Positions 6,773-14,030 of a stretch of 14,085 nucleotides of DNA are shown here, piece by piece. The notes under the pieces are model-generated. The model saw only the letters and a program-made list of their open reading frames with translations, searched no databases and was not told the origin of the DNA. The translations under genes and the position numbers were made by a program. How positions within the stretch are numbered: position 1 is the first letter of the stretch; every line of letters starts with the position of its first letter. The DNA is from Bacteroidales bacterium (GTDB lineage Bacteria > Bacteroidota > Bacteroidia > Bacteroidales > UBA932): positions 1 through 14,085 of the forward strand of contig JAEDLO010000043.1 in assembly GCA_016295245.1 (NCBI GenBank), written 5' to 3'.

Positions 6773-9231
6773 AGTTCAACGATGGTCACTCCCGTGCCTC
6801 CGTTCCGTATGTCTTCATCACGGACCGAAAGTCCGGGTATGGTTCTGAGGTATTTCTGTATTTCTTCGCGCAGGACACCTGTGCCCTTGCCGTGAATGAT
6901 TCTTACGCTGCCCATATTGAGCATAATCGCGTCGTCGATGTACCTGACCACTATGTCAAGCGCATCGGAGAGCCTCTCGCCGCGCACGTCCAGCTCGGGC
7001 GAGAAGTTGAGCTTGCGCTCGGAAATGGCGCTGTCCTGTTTCTGCTCCACTGCCTTGAAGACCTTGCGCGAGGTCTCCCTGAACTCGTTGGAGGAAATCC
7101 TTTCGAGCTTGGAAGGGGCCAGGGTGCTGGAGATGTTGCCCACGATGACCGTAGCGGACTTGGCGGAGATGCGGGCCACCTCGCCCACCATTCCGCTGTC
7201 CTTGATGCGGACTTTCTCGCCAACCTTCAGAGGCTCGCTCTTCTGCTCCTTCTCCTGGGCGGGGCGGGTCTTGGCGTTGCGCTTCTGGAGCTGGGCTATC
7301 TTGCGGTCGATGTACTCGTCGTGGGTTTTCTTTTCCTTGGTCTTGCGCTGCTCGAGTGCGCCGAGGAAGCCCTGGAGTTCGGCTCGCGCGGCCTTGGTTT
7401 CCTCTTTGGCTGCCTGGGCAAGCTTGATGTCGCGTATGGTCTTCTCCACCTGCTTGCCGGCGCCCTTGACTATGTCCTCGGCCTCCTTGCGGGCGGCGTC
7501 GAGTATGGTCTTGCGCTGCTCCTTGATGTCTTCAAGCTCCTTCTGGTACTTCTCGGTCAGGCCTTCGAGATGCTTGTCGGTATGTTTGATCTTCTGGATT
7601 TTCTCGTCGAGCACCCTGCGGTTGCGCGCGATTTTGCGCAGGTTGCGCTCTATACCCACGAATTCCTCTCCCGCGCGGGCCTCGGCGTCCTTGACGATGG
7701 CCTCGGGGAGTTTCATCTTGCGCGCAAGCTCGAAGGCGAAGGAGTTGCCCGGCAGGCCGATTTCCAGCTTGAACATAGGGGCGATTTTCGCTGAGTCGTA
7801 GAGCATCGCGCCGTTGGTGACGTGGGTCTGGGCTCCGGATGCGTAGAGCTTGAGGTTGGTGTAGTGGGTGGTGATCACGCCGTACACGCCTCTGGAGTCG
7901 ATTTCGGAGAGTATGGCTTCGGCTATCGCGCCGCCCGCTGCCGGTTCGGTGCCCGAGCCGAACTCGTCTATGAGTACGAGGGTGCGGCTGTCGGCACAGG
8001 AGAGCATCTGACGCATATCCGACAGGAAGGAGCTGTAGGTGCTCAGGTCGTTCTCGAGGTTCTGGTCGTCACCGATGCTCACGGCGATGCGGTCGAAGAC
8101 CATCAGCTCGCTGCTCTCCGAGGTCGGAATGAGCATACCCCATTGGAACATATATTGGAGCAGACCGCAGGTCTTCAGGCAGACGGATTTGCCGCCGGCG
8201 TTCGGTCCCGAGATCAGCAGGATGCGCTTGCTGTCCGTCAGGTTGATGGTCAGCGGCACGATTTCGCGCCCTTCGCGCTTGAGAGCCTTTTCGAGCAGCG
8301 GATGGCGAGCCTTGCGCAGGCTCAGGCTGCCGTCGGTGGAGATGACCGGCATTCCGGCTATGAAGTCCAGGGCGGTCTGGGCCTTTGCCATCAGGAAGTC
8401 CATCTCGCCCACGAAGCGCGCCCCTTCCAGCAGGTCGGGGATGTAGGGGCGGAGGAATTCGCTGAACTCGAAGAGGATTTTCTGGATTTCGCGGACTTCC
8501 TGGAAGCGGAGCTCCGCTATGTCGTTTTCTAGCTCGACTATCTCGTTTGGCTCGATGAAGGTGGTCTTGCCGCTGGAGGATACGTCGTGCACGAAGCCCG
8601 GGAGGCTGCGCTTGGCGGAGCTGTTGACCGGGATGAGGAACTTGCCGTCGCGTATGTTGATGCTGGCGTCCGGGGCGGCGATGCCCGCCTGCTGGGCGTC
8701 CCTGAGTATGGCCTGGGAGCGCTTGGAGATGGCGGCTTCCTTGCTGCGGATGTCGCGGCGTATGTCAAAGAGGGCCTGGGAGGCGGAGTCCTTGATGTCG
8801 CCGTACTTGTCCATAATGCTCTCTATGCGGCGCTGGATCTCGGGGAAGCTCTTGATCGGAGCGGTCATCTGCTTGAGCTTCGGATAGACGCTGTCCTTGA
8901 TGCTCGCGAAGAAGTGGAGGATGCGGCGGGTCGTGTCGGTCAGGGTCTTGAGCTTGCCCAGTGAGAGGACGTCGATGCTGGAGCCTTCGCGCTGCAGCGG
9001 CTCCAGAAAGGGGATGCCGTCGATGTAGCCCGTGGACGGGAAGTTCTCCTCGAACATCACGATGAGCCTCATCTCGTCGGTGAGGGCCAGCCTCCGGGAG
9101 ATTTCCTGCGCGTCGGTCGAAAACTCCTCCGACGCCACCCTTCCGGCCGCATATTCAGTCATACAGCGGTCGGATATTATCCTTCTTATCTTGTCGAAAC
9201 CAAGTTTATTTTCAAGTCTGCTGTCCGTCAT
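6769..9231 (-). CDS. mutS2: endonuclease MutS2 (MutS-family ATPase with Smr domain)
   Basis: An 820-residue MutS2. In other bacteria MutS2 suppresses homologous recombination, and in Bacillus subtilis it recognises and splits collided ribosomes. The N-terminal MutS core and clamp region comes first. The ATPase follows, with Walker A GPNAGGKS at 342-349 and Walker B LVLIDEFGSG with Asp422-Glu423. Next is a long Lys/Glu-rich coiled coil (about 510-650), then a KOW-like segment (about 665-715, VGEKVRIKDSGMVGEVARI). The C-terminal Smr domain (about 747-820) carries LDVRG near 747 and HGKGTG at 780-785. The LDLR motif linked to Smr nuclease activity reads LDVR here. The mismatch-sensing MutS N-terminal domain is absent, as expected for MutS2. 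The start overlaps the end of cdaA by 20 nt, so the two are probably translationally coupled. Confidence 0.97.
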   Translation of the reverse strand: MTDSRLENKLGFDKIRRIISDRCMTEYAAGRVASEEFSTDAQEISRRLALTDEMRLIVMFEENFPSTGYIDGIPFLEPLQREGSSIDVLSLGKLKTLTDTTRRILHFFASIKDSVYPKLKQMTAPIKSFPEIQRRIESIMDKYGDIKDSASQALFDIRRDIRSKEAAISKRSQAILRDAQQAGIAAPDASINIRDGKFLIPVNSSAKRSLPGFVHDVSSSGKTTFIEPNEIVELENDIAELRFQEVREIQKILFEFSEFLRPYIPDLLEGARFVGEMDFLMAKAQTALDFIAGMPVISTDGSLSLRKARHPLLEKALKREGREIVPLTINLTDSKRILLISGPNAGGKSVCLKTCGLLQYMFQWGMLIPTSESSELMVFDRIAVSIGDDQNLENDLSTYSSFLSDMRQMLSCADSRTLVLIDEFGSGTEPAAGGAIAEAILSEIDSRGVYGVITTHYTNLKLYASGAQTHVTNGAMLYDSAKIAPMFKLEIGLPGNSFAFELARKMKLPEAIVKDAEARAGEEFVGIERNLRKIARNRRVLDEKIQKIKHTDKHLEGLTEKYQKELEDIKEQRKTILDAARKEAEDIVKGAGKQVEKTIRDIKLAQAAKEETKAARAELQGFLGALEQRKTKEKKTHDEYIDRKIAQLQKRNAKTRPAQEKEQKSEPLKVGEKVRIKDSGMVGEVARISAKSATVIVGNISSTLAPSKLERISSNEFRETSRKVFKAVEQKQDSAISERKLNFSPELDVRGERLSDALDIVVRYIDDAIMLNMGSVRIIHGKGTGVLREEIQKYLRTIPGLSVRDEDIRNGGTGVTIVEL

Positions 9232-10006
9232 TCTGTGTGCCTCCGAGGAGCAGCATCAGCTTTGTGATTTCCTTTACGCGGGTGACTACACCGTTCCTGA
9301 CGAAGGAGATTCTTCCGGTCTCCTCGCTGACGACTATCACGTCCGCGTCGCACTGCTCCGATATTCCTATGGCGGCCTTGTGCCTCATTCCGTAGCTCGC
9401 CGGCAGGTTCGCCCTGTCGGTGATGGGGAGGGTGCAGCGTGCCGCCAGTATCCTGTCGCCTCCTATCACCATCGCTCCGTCGTGGAGCGGGGAATTCTTG
9501 AAGAAAATGTTCATTATCAGACGCCTTCCGATTTCAGCGTCAATGGAGTCCCCGGTCAGGGTTATGCTCTCCAGGCTGTCGGTCTTGCGCAGCACTATCA
9601 GGGCACCCGTCTTCTGCTCGGACATCTCACGGCAGGCCTCGGCGATCTCCACCGAGTTCTTCGCGCTCACGGTGTCGGCCTTGCGGCTCGGTATCAGCCG
9701 CCCAAGGAGGCTGTTCTCACGCAGCTTGTTGCCCGCGCGCCCGAGGTTGTTGAGGAAGCGCCGGATTTCCGGCTGGAAGATGATGATCAGGGCGATGACG
9801 CCCACGTCGATGATGGTGCCGAGCACCGAGGACATCATCTTCATATCCAGGACATCGGAGATGAAGCGGATCAGCAGGACCATCACGATGGCGATGAAGA
9901 TGTTCATCGCCGACGAACCCTTTATCCAGCGGAAGATCAGGTAAATGAGCGCCGTGACCATCAGGATGTCCAGAAGGTCGGTAAAACTGAAATGCAGAAA
10001 GCTCAT
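9212..10006 (-). CDS. cdaA: membrane diadenylate cyclase (CdaA/DacA family c-di-AMP synthase)
   Basis: The protein makes c-di-AMP from two ATP at the inner membrane, a messenger for potassium, osmotic and wall homeostasis. With the start at 10006 it has 264 residues, close to the family's ~270. Three predicted membrane helices lie at about 10-27, 34-50 and 58-77, ending at FQPEIRRFL, the usual CdaA junction. The DAC domain follows, with HDGAM at 175-179, but the usual GTRHRAA motif reads GMRHKAA (RHK at 208-210). The SEETG element at 227-231 is intact. MSFLHFSFTDLLDI matches the family N-terminus; ATG at 10015 is the alternative start, and a longer frame to 10093 crosses the promoter. It is first in the cdaA-mutS2-yraN-manC operon and diverges from rplC. 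Confidence 0.94.
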   Translation of the reverse strand: MSFLHFSFTDLLDILMVTALIYLIFRWIKGSSAMNIFIAIVMVLLIRFISDVLDMKMMSSVLGTIIDVGVIALIIIFQPEIRRFLNNLGRAGNKLRENSLLGRLIPSRKADTVSAKNSVEIAEACREMSEQKTGALIVLRKTDSLESITLTGDSIDAEIGRRLIMNIFFKNSPLHDGAMVIGGDRILAARCTLPITDRANLPASYGMRHKAAIGISEQCDADVIVVSEETGRISFVRNGVVTRVKEITKLMLLLGGTQNDGQQT

Positions 10007-10019
10007 CAATACCATAATA

Positions 10020-10049
10020 CAAATATAATTGAAATTATTGGAAATCAAG
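10020..10049 (-). promoter_or_regulatory. Bacteroidota-type promoter for cdaA operon
   Basis: On the minus strand TATATTTG (10027-10020) fits the -7 consensus TAnnTTTG exactly. A CTTG (10049-10046) at the -33 distance, 18 nt away, is one base off the consensus TTTG. Transcription would begin around 10012-10016, only about 6-10 nt before the preferred ATG at 10006 and overlapping the alternative ATG at 10015. The message would be nearly leaderless. Confidence 0.6.
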
Positions 10050-10051
10050 TT

Positions 10052-10083
10052 TTTGGATATTTCGTAAATTATTCGTACATTTG
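10052..10083 (+). promoter_or_regulatory. Bacteroidota-type promoter for the rplC operon
   Basis: TTTG (10052-10055) and TACATTTG (10076-10083) fit the -33/-7 consensus TTTG and TAnnTTTG with a 20-nt spacer. Transcription is expected near 10088, giving a leader of about 55-60 nt before the rplC ATG. The -33 box sits 2 nt from that of the divergent cdaA promoter, so one bound factor could affect both directions. Confidence 0.75.
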
Positions 10084-10087
10084 CAGC

Positions 10088-10102
10088 CCGCAAAAAGTGC
10101 GG
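10088..10102 (+). promoter_or_regulatory. 5'-end hairpin in the rplC leader
   Basis: CCGCA and TGCGG form a perfect 5-bp stem around an AAAAG loop, starting at about the expected transcript 5' end. It may protect the message from 5' decay. A role in ribosomal protein autoregulation is possible, but the stem alone does not show it. The rest of the leader to 10144 is A/T-rich, with no Shine-Dalgarno sequence before the rplC ATG. Confidence 0.4.
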
Positions 10103-10103
10103 T

Positions 10104-10115
10104 TACTTTAAAGTA
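10104..10115. promoter_or_regulatory. 12-bp perfect palindrome in the rplC leader
   Basis: TACTTTAAAGTA reads the same on both strands and lies about 16-28 nt past the expected start of transcription. Its position would suit an operator, but AT-rich palindromes of this size occur by chance and no matching site is seen elsewhere in the window. Confidence 0.25.
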
Positions 10116-10144
10116 TTAGTAAACAATTAATTAATCAAAAACCA

Positions 10145-10768
10145 ATGCCTGGATTAATTGGAAAGAAAATCGGAATGACTTCCGTTTTCGGTGCCGATGG
10201 AAAGAATCTTCCATGCACCGTTATCGAGGCTGGTCCGTGCGTTGTTACGCAGCTCCGTACAGTTGAGAAAGATGGTTATGCCGCTGTACAGCTTGCCTAT
10301 GACGAAACAACCGAAAAGCACACCAGCGCGCCTCTTATGGGGCACTTCAAAAAGGCAGGAACCAATCCTATGCGCAAGCTCGTGGAGTTCAAGGCGGACT
10401 TCGAGGGCGAGCTCAAGCTCGGTGACAAGTTCAGCGTAGCAGACGTCTTCTCTGAGGAGATGTTCGTTGACGTTACCGGTACTTCTAAAGGTAGGGGTTT
10501 CCAGGGCGTTGTGCACCGCCACGGCTTTGCCGGTGTAGGCGGCCAGACCCACGGTCAGCACAACCGTCTCCGTCACCCTGGTTCAATGGGCGCATCTTCT
10601 TGGCCTTCACGTGTTCTTCCTGGAATGCGTATGGCTGGCCATATGGGAAATGCGAGAGTGAAGGTAGAGAACCTTCAGATCATCAAGATCATCCCGGAGA
10701 ACAATCTTCTTGTTGTTAAAGGTTCCGTTCCTGGAGCCAAGGGTTCTTACGTAATTATTGAGGCTTAA
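10145..10768 (+). CDS. rplC: 50S ribosomal protein L3 (uL3)
   Basis: A 207-residue L3, an early-assembly protein whose central extension reaches toward the peptidyl transferase centre. It begins LIGKKIGMT and has the L3 loop GGQTHGQHNRLR, then PGSMGASSWPSRV and GMRMAGHMGN. The position of the glutamine methylated by PrmB in E. coli (in GQNQTPGK) is not conserved, as the segment reads GASSWPS. PrmB-type methylation is therefore not expected. It is the first gene of the operon here; rpsJ, usually just upstream, is missing. The codon use is more A/T-rich than in the DAP genes, as expected for a highly expressed gene. Confidence 0.98.
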   Translation: MPGLIGKKIGMTSVFGADGKNLPCTVIEAGPCVVTQLRTVEKDGYAAVQLAYDETTEKHTSAPLMGHFKKAGTNPMRKLVEFKADFEGELKLGDKFSVADVFSEEMFVDVTGTSKGRGFQGVVHRHGFAGVGGQTHGQHNRLRHPGSMGASSWPSRVLPGMRMAGHMGNARVKVENLQIIKIIPENNLLVVKGSVPGAKGSYVIIEA

Positions 10769-10772
10769 GAGT

Positions 10773-11402
10773 ATGGAATTGGAAGTTTTGAAAATTGACG
10801 GATCTAATTCCGGCAAGAAGGTGACTCTTGAGGATGCAGTATTCGGCATCGAGCCGAACGATCACGCAATCTATCTCGATGTAGTCCAGTATCTCGCTAA
10901 CCAGCGTCACGGCAACGCCAAGACCAAGGATCGCAGCGAGAATGCACACAGTACCAAGAAGCTCGGCCGTCAGAAGGGCGGCGGCGGTGCACGTCACGGA
11001 TCGCTCAAGTCCAACATTTTCGTTGGCGGTGGTCGCGTATTCGGACCTGTTCCACGCTTCTATCATAACAAGTTGAACAAGAAGGTGAAGGCCCTCGCAC
11101 GCCGTTCAGCCCTCAGCTACAAGGCTCAGGAGAACGCAATCATCGTGCTCGAGCCGTTCACTATGGCAGCACCTAAGACCAAGGAGCTCATCTCAATCAC
11201 CTCAGCCATCAAGGCCGGTGACCGCAAGGTTCTATACGTGCTCCCTGAGAATTCAACCAACATCTATCTTTCATCCCGCAACATCCCTTATGTGAATGTA
11301 ATCACCGTAGATGAGATCAACACCTACGCTATTATGAACGCAAACAGCCTCGTGCTCATCGACGGCGTTCAGGACATTCTCGCAGAGAGGAACCAGCGCT
11401 AA
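10773..11402 (+). CDS. rplD: 50S ribosomal protein L4 (uL4)
   Basis: A 209-residue L4 that binds 23S rRNA and lines the exit tunnel with its extended loop. The loop is recognisable as LGRQKGGGGARHGS, followed by GGGRVFGP and the KLNKKVKALARRSALS helix. The start is placed at 10773 (MELEVLKIDG), 4 nt after the rplC stop; an upstream in-frame ATG at 10758 would overlap rplC and add residues unlike the family. In E. coli L4 represses its own operon through the S10 leader; whether it does so here is unknown, since this operon lacks rpsJ and has a different leader. Confidence 0.98.
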   Translation: MELEVLKIDGSNSGKKVTLEDAVFGIEPNDHAIYLDVVQYLANQRHGNAKTKDRSENAHSTKKLGRQKGGGGARHGSLKSNIFVGGGRVFGPVPRFYHNKLNKKVKALARRSALSYKAQENAIIVLEPFTMAAPKTKELISITSAIKAGDRKVLYVLPENSTNIYLSSRNIPYVNVITVDEINTYAIMNANSLVLIDGVQDILAERNQR

Positions 11403-11414
11403 AAGTACACGAAG

Positions 11415-11705
11415 ATGGGAATTATTATTAAGCCAATAGTAACAGAGAAGCTGACGGATCAGGGCGAGAAGTTGAACCGTTATGGCTTTATCGTAGACCG
11501 TAAGGCCAACAAGCTTCAGATCAAGGATGCAGTCGAGAAGATGTACAACGTATCGGTTGCAGACGTAAATACAGTCAACTATCACGGCAAGAAGAAGGCC
11601 CGCTACACCAAGGCAGGCATTCTCCGTGGCCGAGTAAATCACTTCAAGAAGGCATACATTACCCTTGCAGGTGAGGATAAGATTGATTTCTACGCTAACA
11701 TTTAA
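11415..11705 (+). CDS. rplW: 50S ribosomal protein L23 (uL23)
   Basis: A 96-residue L23, the tunnel-exit protein that forms a docking site for trigger factor and SRP. It shows IIKPIVTEKLT at the N-terminus, the YGFIVDRKANKLQIKDAVEKMYNV core and the C-terminal KKAYITL strand. Length is normal for the phylum. It follows rplD by 12 nt and precedes rplB by 14 nt. Confidence 0.97.
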   Translation: MGIIIKPIVTEKLTDQGEKLNRYGFIVDRKANKLQIKDAVEKMYNVSVADVNTVNYHGKKKARYTKAGILRGRVNHFKKAYITLAGEDKIDFYANI

Positions 11706-11711
11706 GGGAGG
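11706..11711 (+). promoter_or_regulatory. strong Shine-Dalgarno sequence for rplB
   Basis: GGGAGG (part of AGGGAGGT) begins right after the rplW stop and lies 8 nt before the rplB ATG, an ideal spacing. The other genes here have none, or only weak stretches such as GAGGT before rplV. This stands out because Bacteroidota mostly initiate without Shine-Dalgarno pairing. Confidence 0.6.
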
Positions 11712-11719
11712 TACAGACA

Positions 11720-12544
11720 ATGGCAGTAAAGAAATTCAAACCAATTACCCCTGGTCAAAGAAATAAGGTGATCAGCTCTTTCGAAGAGATCACCGCTAAG
11801 AAACCTCAGAAATCATTGCTTGAACCTCTCAAGAGCACTGGCGGTCGCAACAACACCGGTCAGATGACCGTTCGTTACATCGGTGGCGGCCACAAGAGGA
11901 TGTACCGTATCATCGACTTCCGTCGCGACAAGGACACTTGCCCTGCAACCGTTCTCACCGTTGAGTACGATCCAAACCGCAGCGCACGCATCGCCCTCGT
12001 TCAGTACACTGACGGCGAGAAGAGATACATCATCGCTCCTAGCGGCATCAAGGTAGGTCAGACCATCCAGTCAGGTAGCGGCGTCGCTCCTGAGGTCGGC
12101 AACTGCCTTCCGCTCAGTGAAATTCCTGTAGGTACTCTCGTACACGCTATCGAGCTCCGTCCCGGACAGGGTGCCGCTATGGCACGTTCAGCCGGTACTT
12201 TTGCTCAGCTCGCAGCTCGTGAGGGCAACCACGCAGTTCTCCGCCTGCCTTCAGGCGAGACCCGTATGGTGCTCGTAAGCTGCCGTGCTACAGTCGGCGT
12301 TGTCTCAAATGCTGACCACAGTTTGGAGAGCCACGGTAAGGCCGGCCGCAACAGGTGGCTTGGTCGCCGTCCTCACAATAGAGGTGTTGTTATGAACCCG
12401 GTAGATCACCCGATGGGTGGTGGTGAAGGCCGCGCTTCCGGTGGACATCCACGTTCACGCAAGGGTCTGCCAGCTAAGGGCTACAAGACACGTAATCCTA
12501 AGGCATCTTCAAATAAGTTCATTATTGAGAGAAGAAAGAAATAA
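11720..12544 (+). CDS. rplB: 50S ribosomal protein L2 (uL2)
   Basis: A 274-residue L2, needed for subunit joining and peptidyl transfer. The N-terminal KKFKPITPGQRN, the RNA-binding GRNNTGQMTVRYIGGGHKR segment and the C-terminal MNPVDHPMGGGEGR loop (from Met225) identify it. The universally conserved histidine of this loop is His230, matching His229 of E. coli; the second His of E. coli DHPH is Met here, as I recall from other Bacteroidota. The tail HPRSRKGLPAKGYKTR is typical. It is the only gene here preceded by a strong Shine-Dalgarno sequence. Confidence 0.98.
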   Translation: MAVKKFKPITPGQRNKVISSFEEITAKKPQKSLLEPLKSTGGRNNTGQMTVRYIGGGHKRMYRIIDFRRDKDTCPATVLTVEYDPNRSARIALVQYTDGEKRYIIAPSGIKVGQTIQSGSGVAPEVGNCLPLSEIPVGTLVHAIELRPGQGAAMARSAGTFAQLAAREGNHAVLRLPSGETRMVLVSCRATVGVVSNADHSLESHGKAGRNRWLGRRPHNRGVVMNPVDHPMGGGEGRASGGHPRSRKGLPAKGYKTRNPKASSNKFIIERRKK

Positions 12545-12566
12545 CAGGAAATAAACTTTAGAGATT

Positions 12567-12839
12567 ATGAGTCGTTCACTTAGAAAAGGTCCATATATCC
12601 AGGCAGCCCTGGAGAACAGAATTCTTGCTATGAATGATGGTAGCAAGAAGAAGGAGGTCGTAAAGACCTGGTCCCGCGCCAGCATGATCTCCCCTGACTT
12701 TATCGGCCATACTATCGCTGTTCACAACGGAAACAAGTTCATTCCTGTTTACGTGACTGAGCAGATGGTAGGCCACAAGCTCGGCGAATTCGCCCCAACC
12801 AGAAACTTCAAGGGACATTCAGGTAACAATAAGAGGTAA
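12567..12839 (+). CDS. rpsS: 30S ribosomal protein S19 (uS19)
   Basis: A 90-residue S19 of the 30S head, which binds 16S rRNA with S13 near the A site. It has the family start SRSLRKGPY, WSRAS.ISP.FIGHTIAVHNG in the middle and the signature VGHKLGEFAPTRNFKGH near the end. Length and start are standard. It lies 22 nt after rplB and 5 nt before rplV. Confidence 0.98.
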   Translation: MSRSLRKGPYIQAALENRILAMNDGSKKKEVVKTWSRASMISPDFIGHTIAVHNGNKFIPVYVTEQMVGHKLGEFAPTRNFKGHSGNNKR

Positions 12840-12844
12840 TCATT

Positions 12845-13261
12845 ATGGGAAAGCGTAAAAGACTTATGGCTGAACGCCTCAAGGAGGCGAAGAAGGTTAC
12901 AGCTATTGCCAAGCTGAATGACGTTCCTACCTCACCACGCAAGATGCGTCTGGTAGCAGACACCGTTCGTGGTGTGGAGGTTAACCGTGCACGTGATCTT
13001 CTCAAGTTCTCAAAGAGAGAGGCATCTATCCGTCTCGAGAAACTTCTCCGTAGCGCAGTCGCTAACTGGGAAGCCAAGAATCCGGATCAGAGCAAGGAAC
13101 TTGACAACGGTAACGTATATGTAAAGACCATTATGGTTGACGGTGGACGTCAGCTCAAGCGTATCCGTCCTTGTCCTCAGGGTAGGGCCGGCCGCATCCG
13201 CAAGCGTTCAAATCACGTTACTGTCATCCTCGATGTAAAAAAACCAGTGGAGAATAAGTAA
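12845..13261 (+). CDS. rplV: 50S ribosomal protein L22 (uL22)
   Basis: A 138-residue L22, whose beta-hairpin lines the exit tunnel and affects macrolide sensitivity. The core runs from PTSPRKMRLVADTVRG to the hairpin and RIRPCPQGRAGRIRKRSNHVTV. Compared with the ~110 residues in E. coli it has a basic N-terminal extension (GKRKRLMAERLKEAKK), a common feature in this phylum. A weak AGAGGT lies 8 nt before the ATG, inside the end of rpsS. It is followed by rpsC after 1 nt. Confidence 0.98.
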   Translation: MGKRKRLMAERLKEAKKVTAIAKLNDVPTSPRKMRLVADTVRGVEVNRARDLLKFSKREASIRLEKLLRSAVANWEAKNPDQSKELDNGNVYVKTIMVDGGRQLKRIRPCPQGRAGRIRKRSNHVTVILDVKKPVENK

Positions 13262-13262
13262 T

Positions 13263-14009
13263 ATGGGACAGAAAACTAATCCTATCAGCAACAGAATCGG
13301 TATCACCCGTGGTTGGGACTCTAACTGGTGTGGTGGTAACTATGCAGAGAAGATCGCCGAGGACTACGAGATCCGCAAGTATCTCGGCAAGCGTCTCGCA
13401 AAGGCAAGCCTCAGCAAGATCGTCATTGAAAGGACCCTCAAGCTCATCACTGTAACAATCTACGCAGCTCGTCCGGGCTTCATCATCGGCAAGGGCGGCA
13501 CCGAGGTTGACAAACTCAAGGAAGAGCTCAAGAAGGTAACCAGCAAGGACGTTCAGATCAACATCTTCGAAGTAAAGCGTCCAGAGGTGGATGCAAACAT
13601 CGTAGCTGACAGCATCGCCCGTCAGATCGAAGGCCGTGTTTCATACCGTCGTGCCATCAAGATGGCAGTTGCCAACACTATGCGTGTAGGCGCCGAGGGT
13701 ATCAAGGTTCAGATCAGCGGTCGTGTAGGTGGCGCCGAAATGGCCCGCAGCGAGATGTTCAAGGAGGGCCGTACCCCTCTTCACACCTTCCGCGCCGACA
13801 TCGACTACGCTCTCGCAGTAGCAAACACCAAGGTTGGTACCCTCGGTATCAAGGTTTGGATCTGCAACGGTGAGCGTTACGGCAAGCAGGATCTTACTCC
13901 GGCAGCCCTTGCAGCAGCAAATGCACAGGCAGCAGGTCAGAACCGTGGTGGTCGCCAGGACCGTCGTCCACGTCGCGATGACCGCCGTCCTCGCAGGGAC
14001 AACAAGTAA
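13263..14009 (+). CDS. rpsC: 30S ribosomal protein S3 (uS3)
   Basis: A 248-residue S3, part of the mRNA entry tunnel with S4 and S5. It starts GQKTNPISNRIGITR. A type-II KH domain carries the GKGG loop at residues 76-79, and the C-terminal domain has GRVGGAEMARSEMFKEGRTPLHTFRADIDYA. The last ~30 residues form an Arg/Asp/Gln-rich basic tail (RRPRRDDRRPRRDNK), typical of the phylum. Normally rplP follows within a few bases; here no rplP start appears in the remaining 76 nt, which instead hold a hairpin. Confidence 0.98.
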   Translation: MGQKTNPISNRIGITRGWDSNWCGGNYAEKIAEDYEIRKYLGKRLAKASLSKIVIERTLKLITVTIYAARPGFIIGKGGTEVDKLKEELKKVTSKDVQINIFEVKRPEVDANIVADSIARQIEGRVSYRRAIKMAVANTMRVGAEGIKVQISGRVGGAEMARSEMFKEGRTPLHTFRADIDYALAVANTKVGTLGIKVWICNGERYGKQDLTPAALAAANAQAAGQNRGGRQDRRPRRDDRRPRRDNK

Positions 14010-14030
14010 TCAAGCTTGAATACGATATTT

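Noticed and set aside
6892..7801. Two ~300-codon plus-strand frames opposite mutS2
   Set aside because: They are Leu/Ser-rich antisense shadows of the coiled-coil region; mutS2 is full length and intact.
10007..10093. Longer cdaA start at 10093
   Set aside because: The extension crosses the promoter boxes and does not resemble family N-termini.
10758..10772. Upstream rplD start overlapping rplC
   Set aside because: MELEVLKIDG at 10773 matches L4; the five extra residues do not.
10145..14009. Horizontal transfer suggested by the lower GC of the ribosomal genes
   Set aside because: The shift fits the codon bias of highly expressed genes; the proteins have the expected phylum features.
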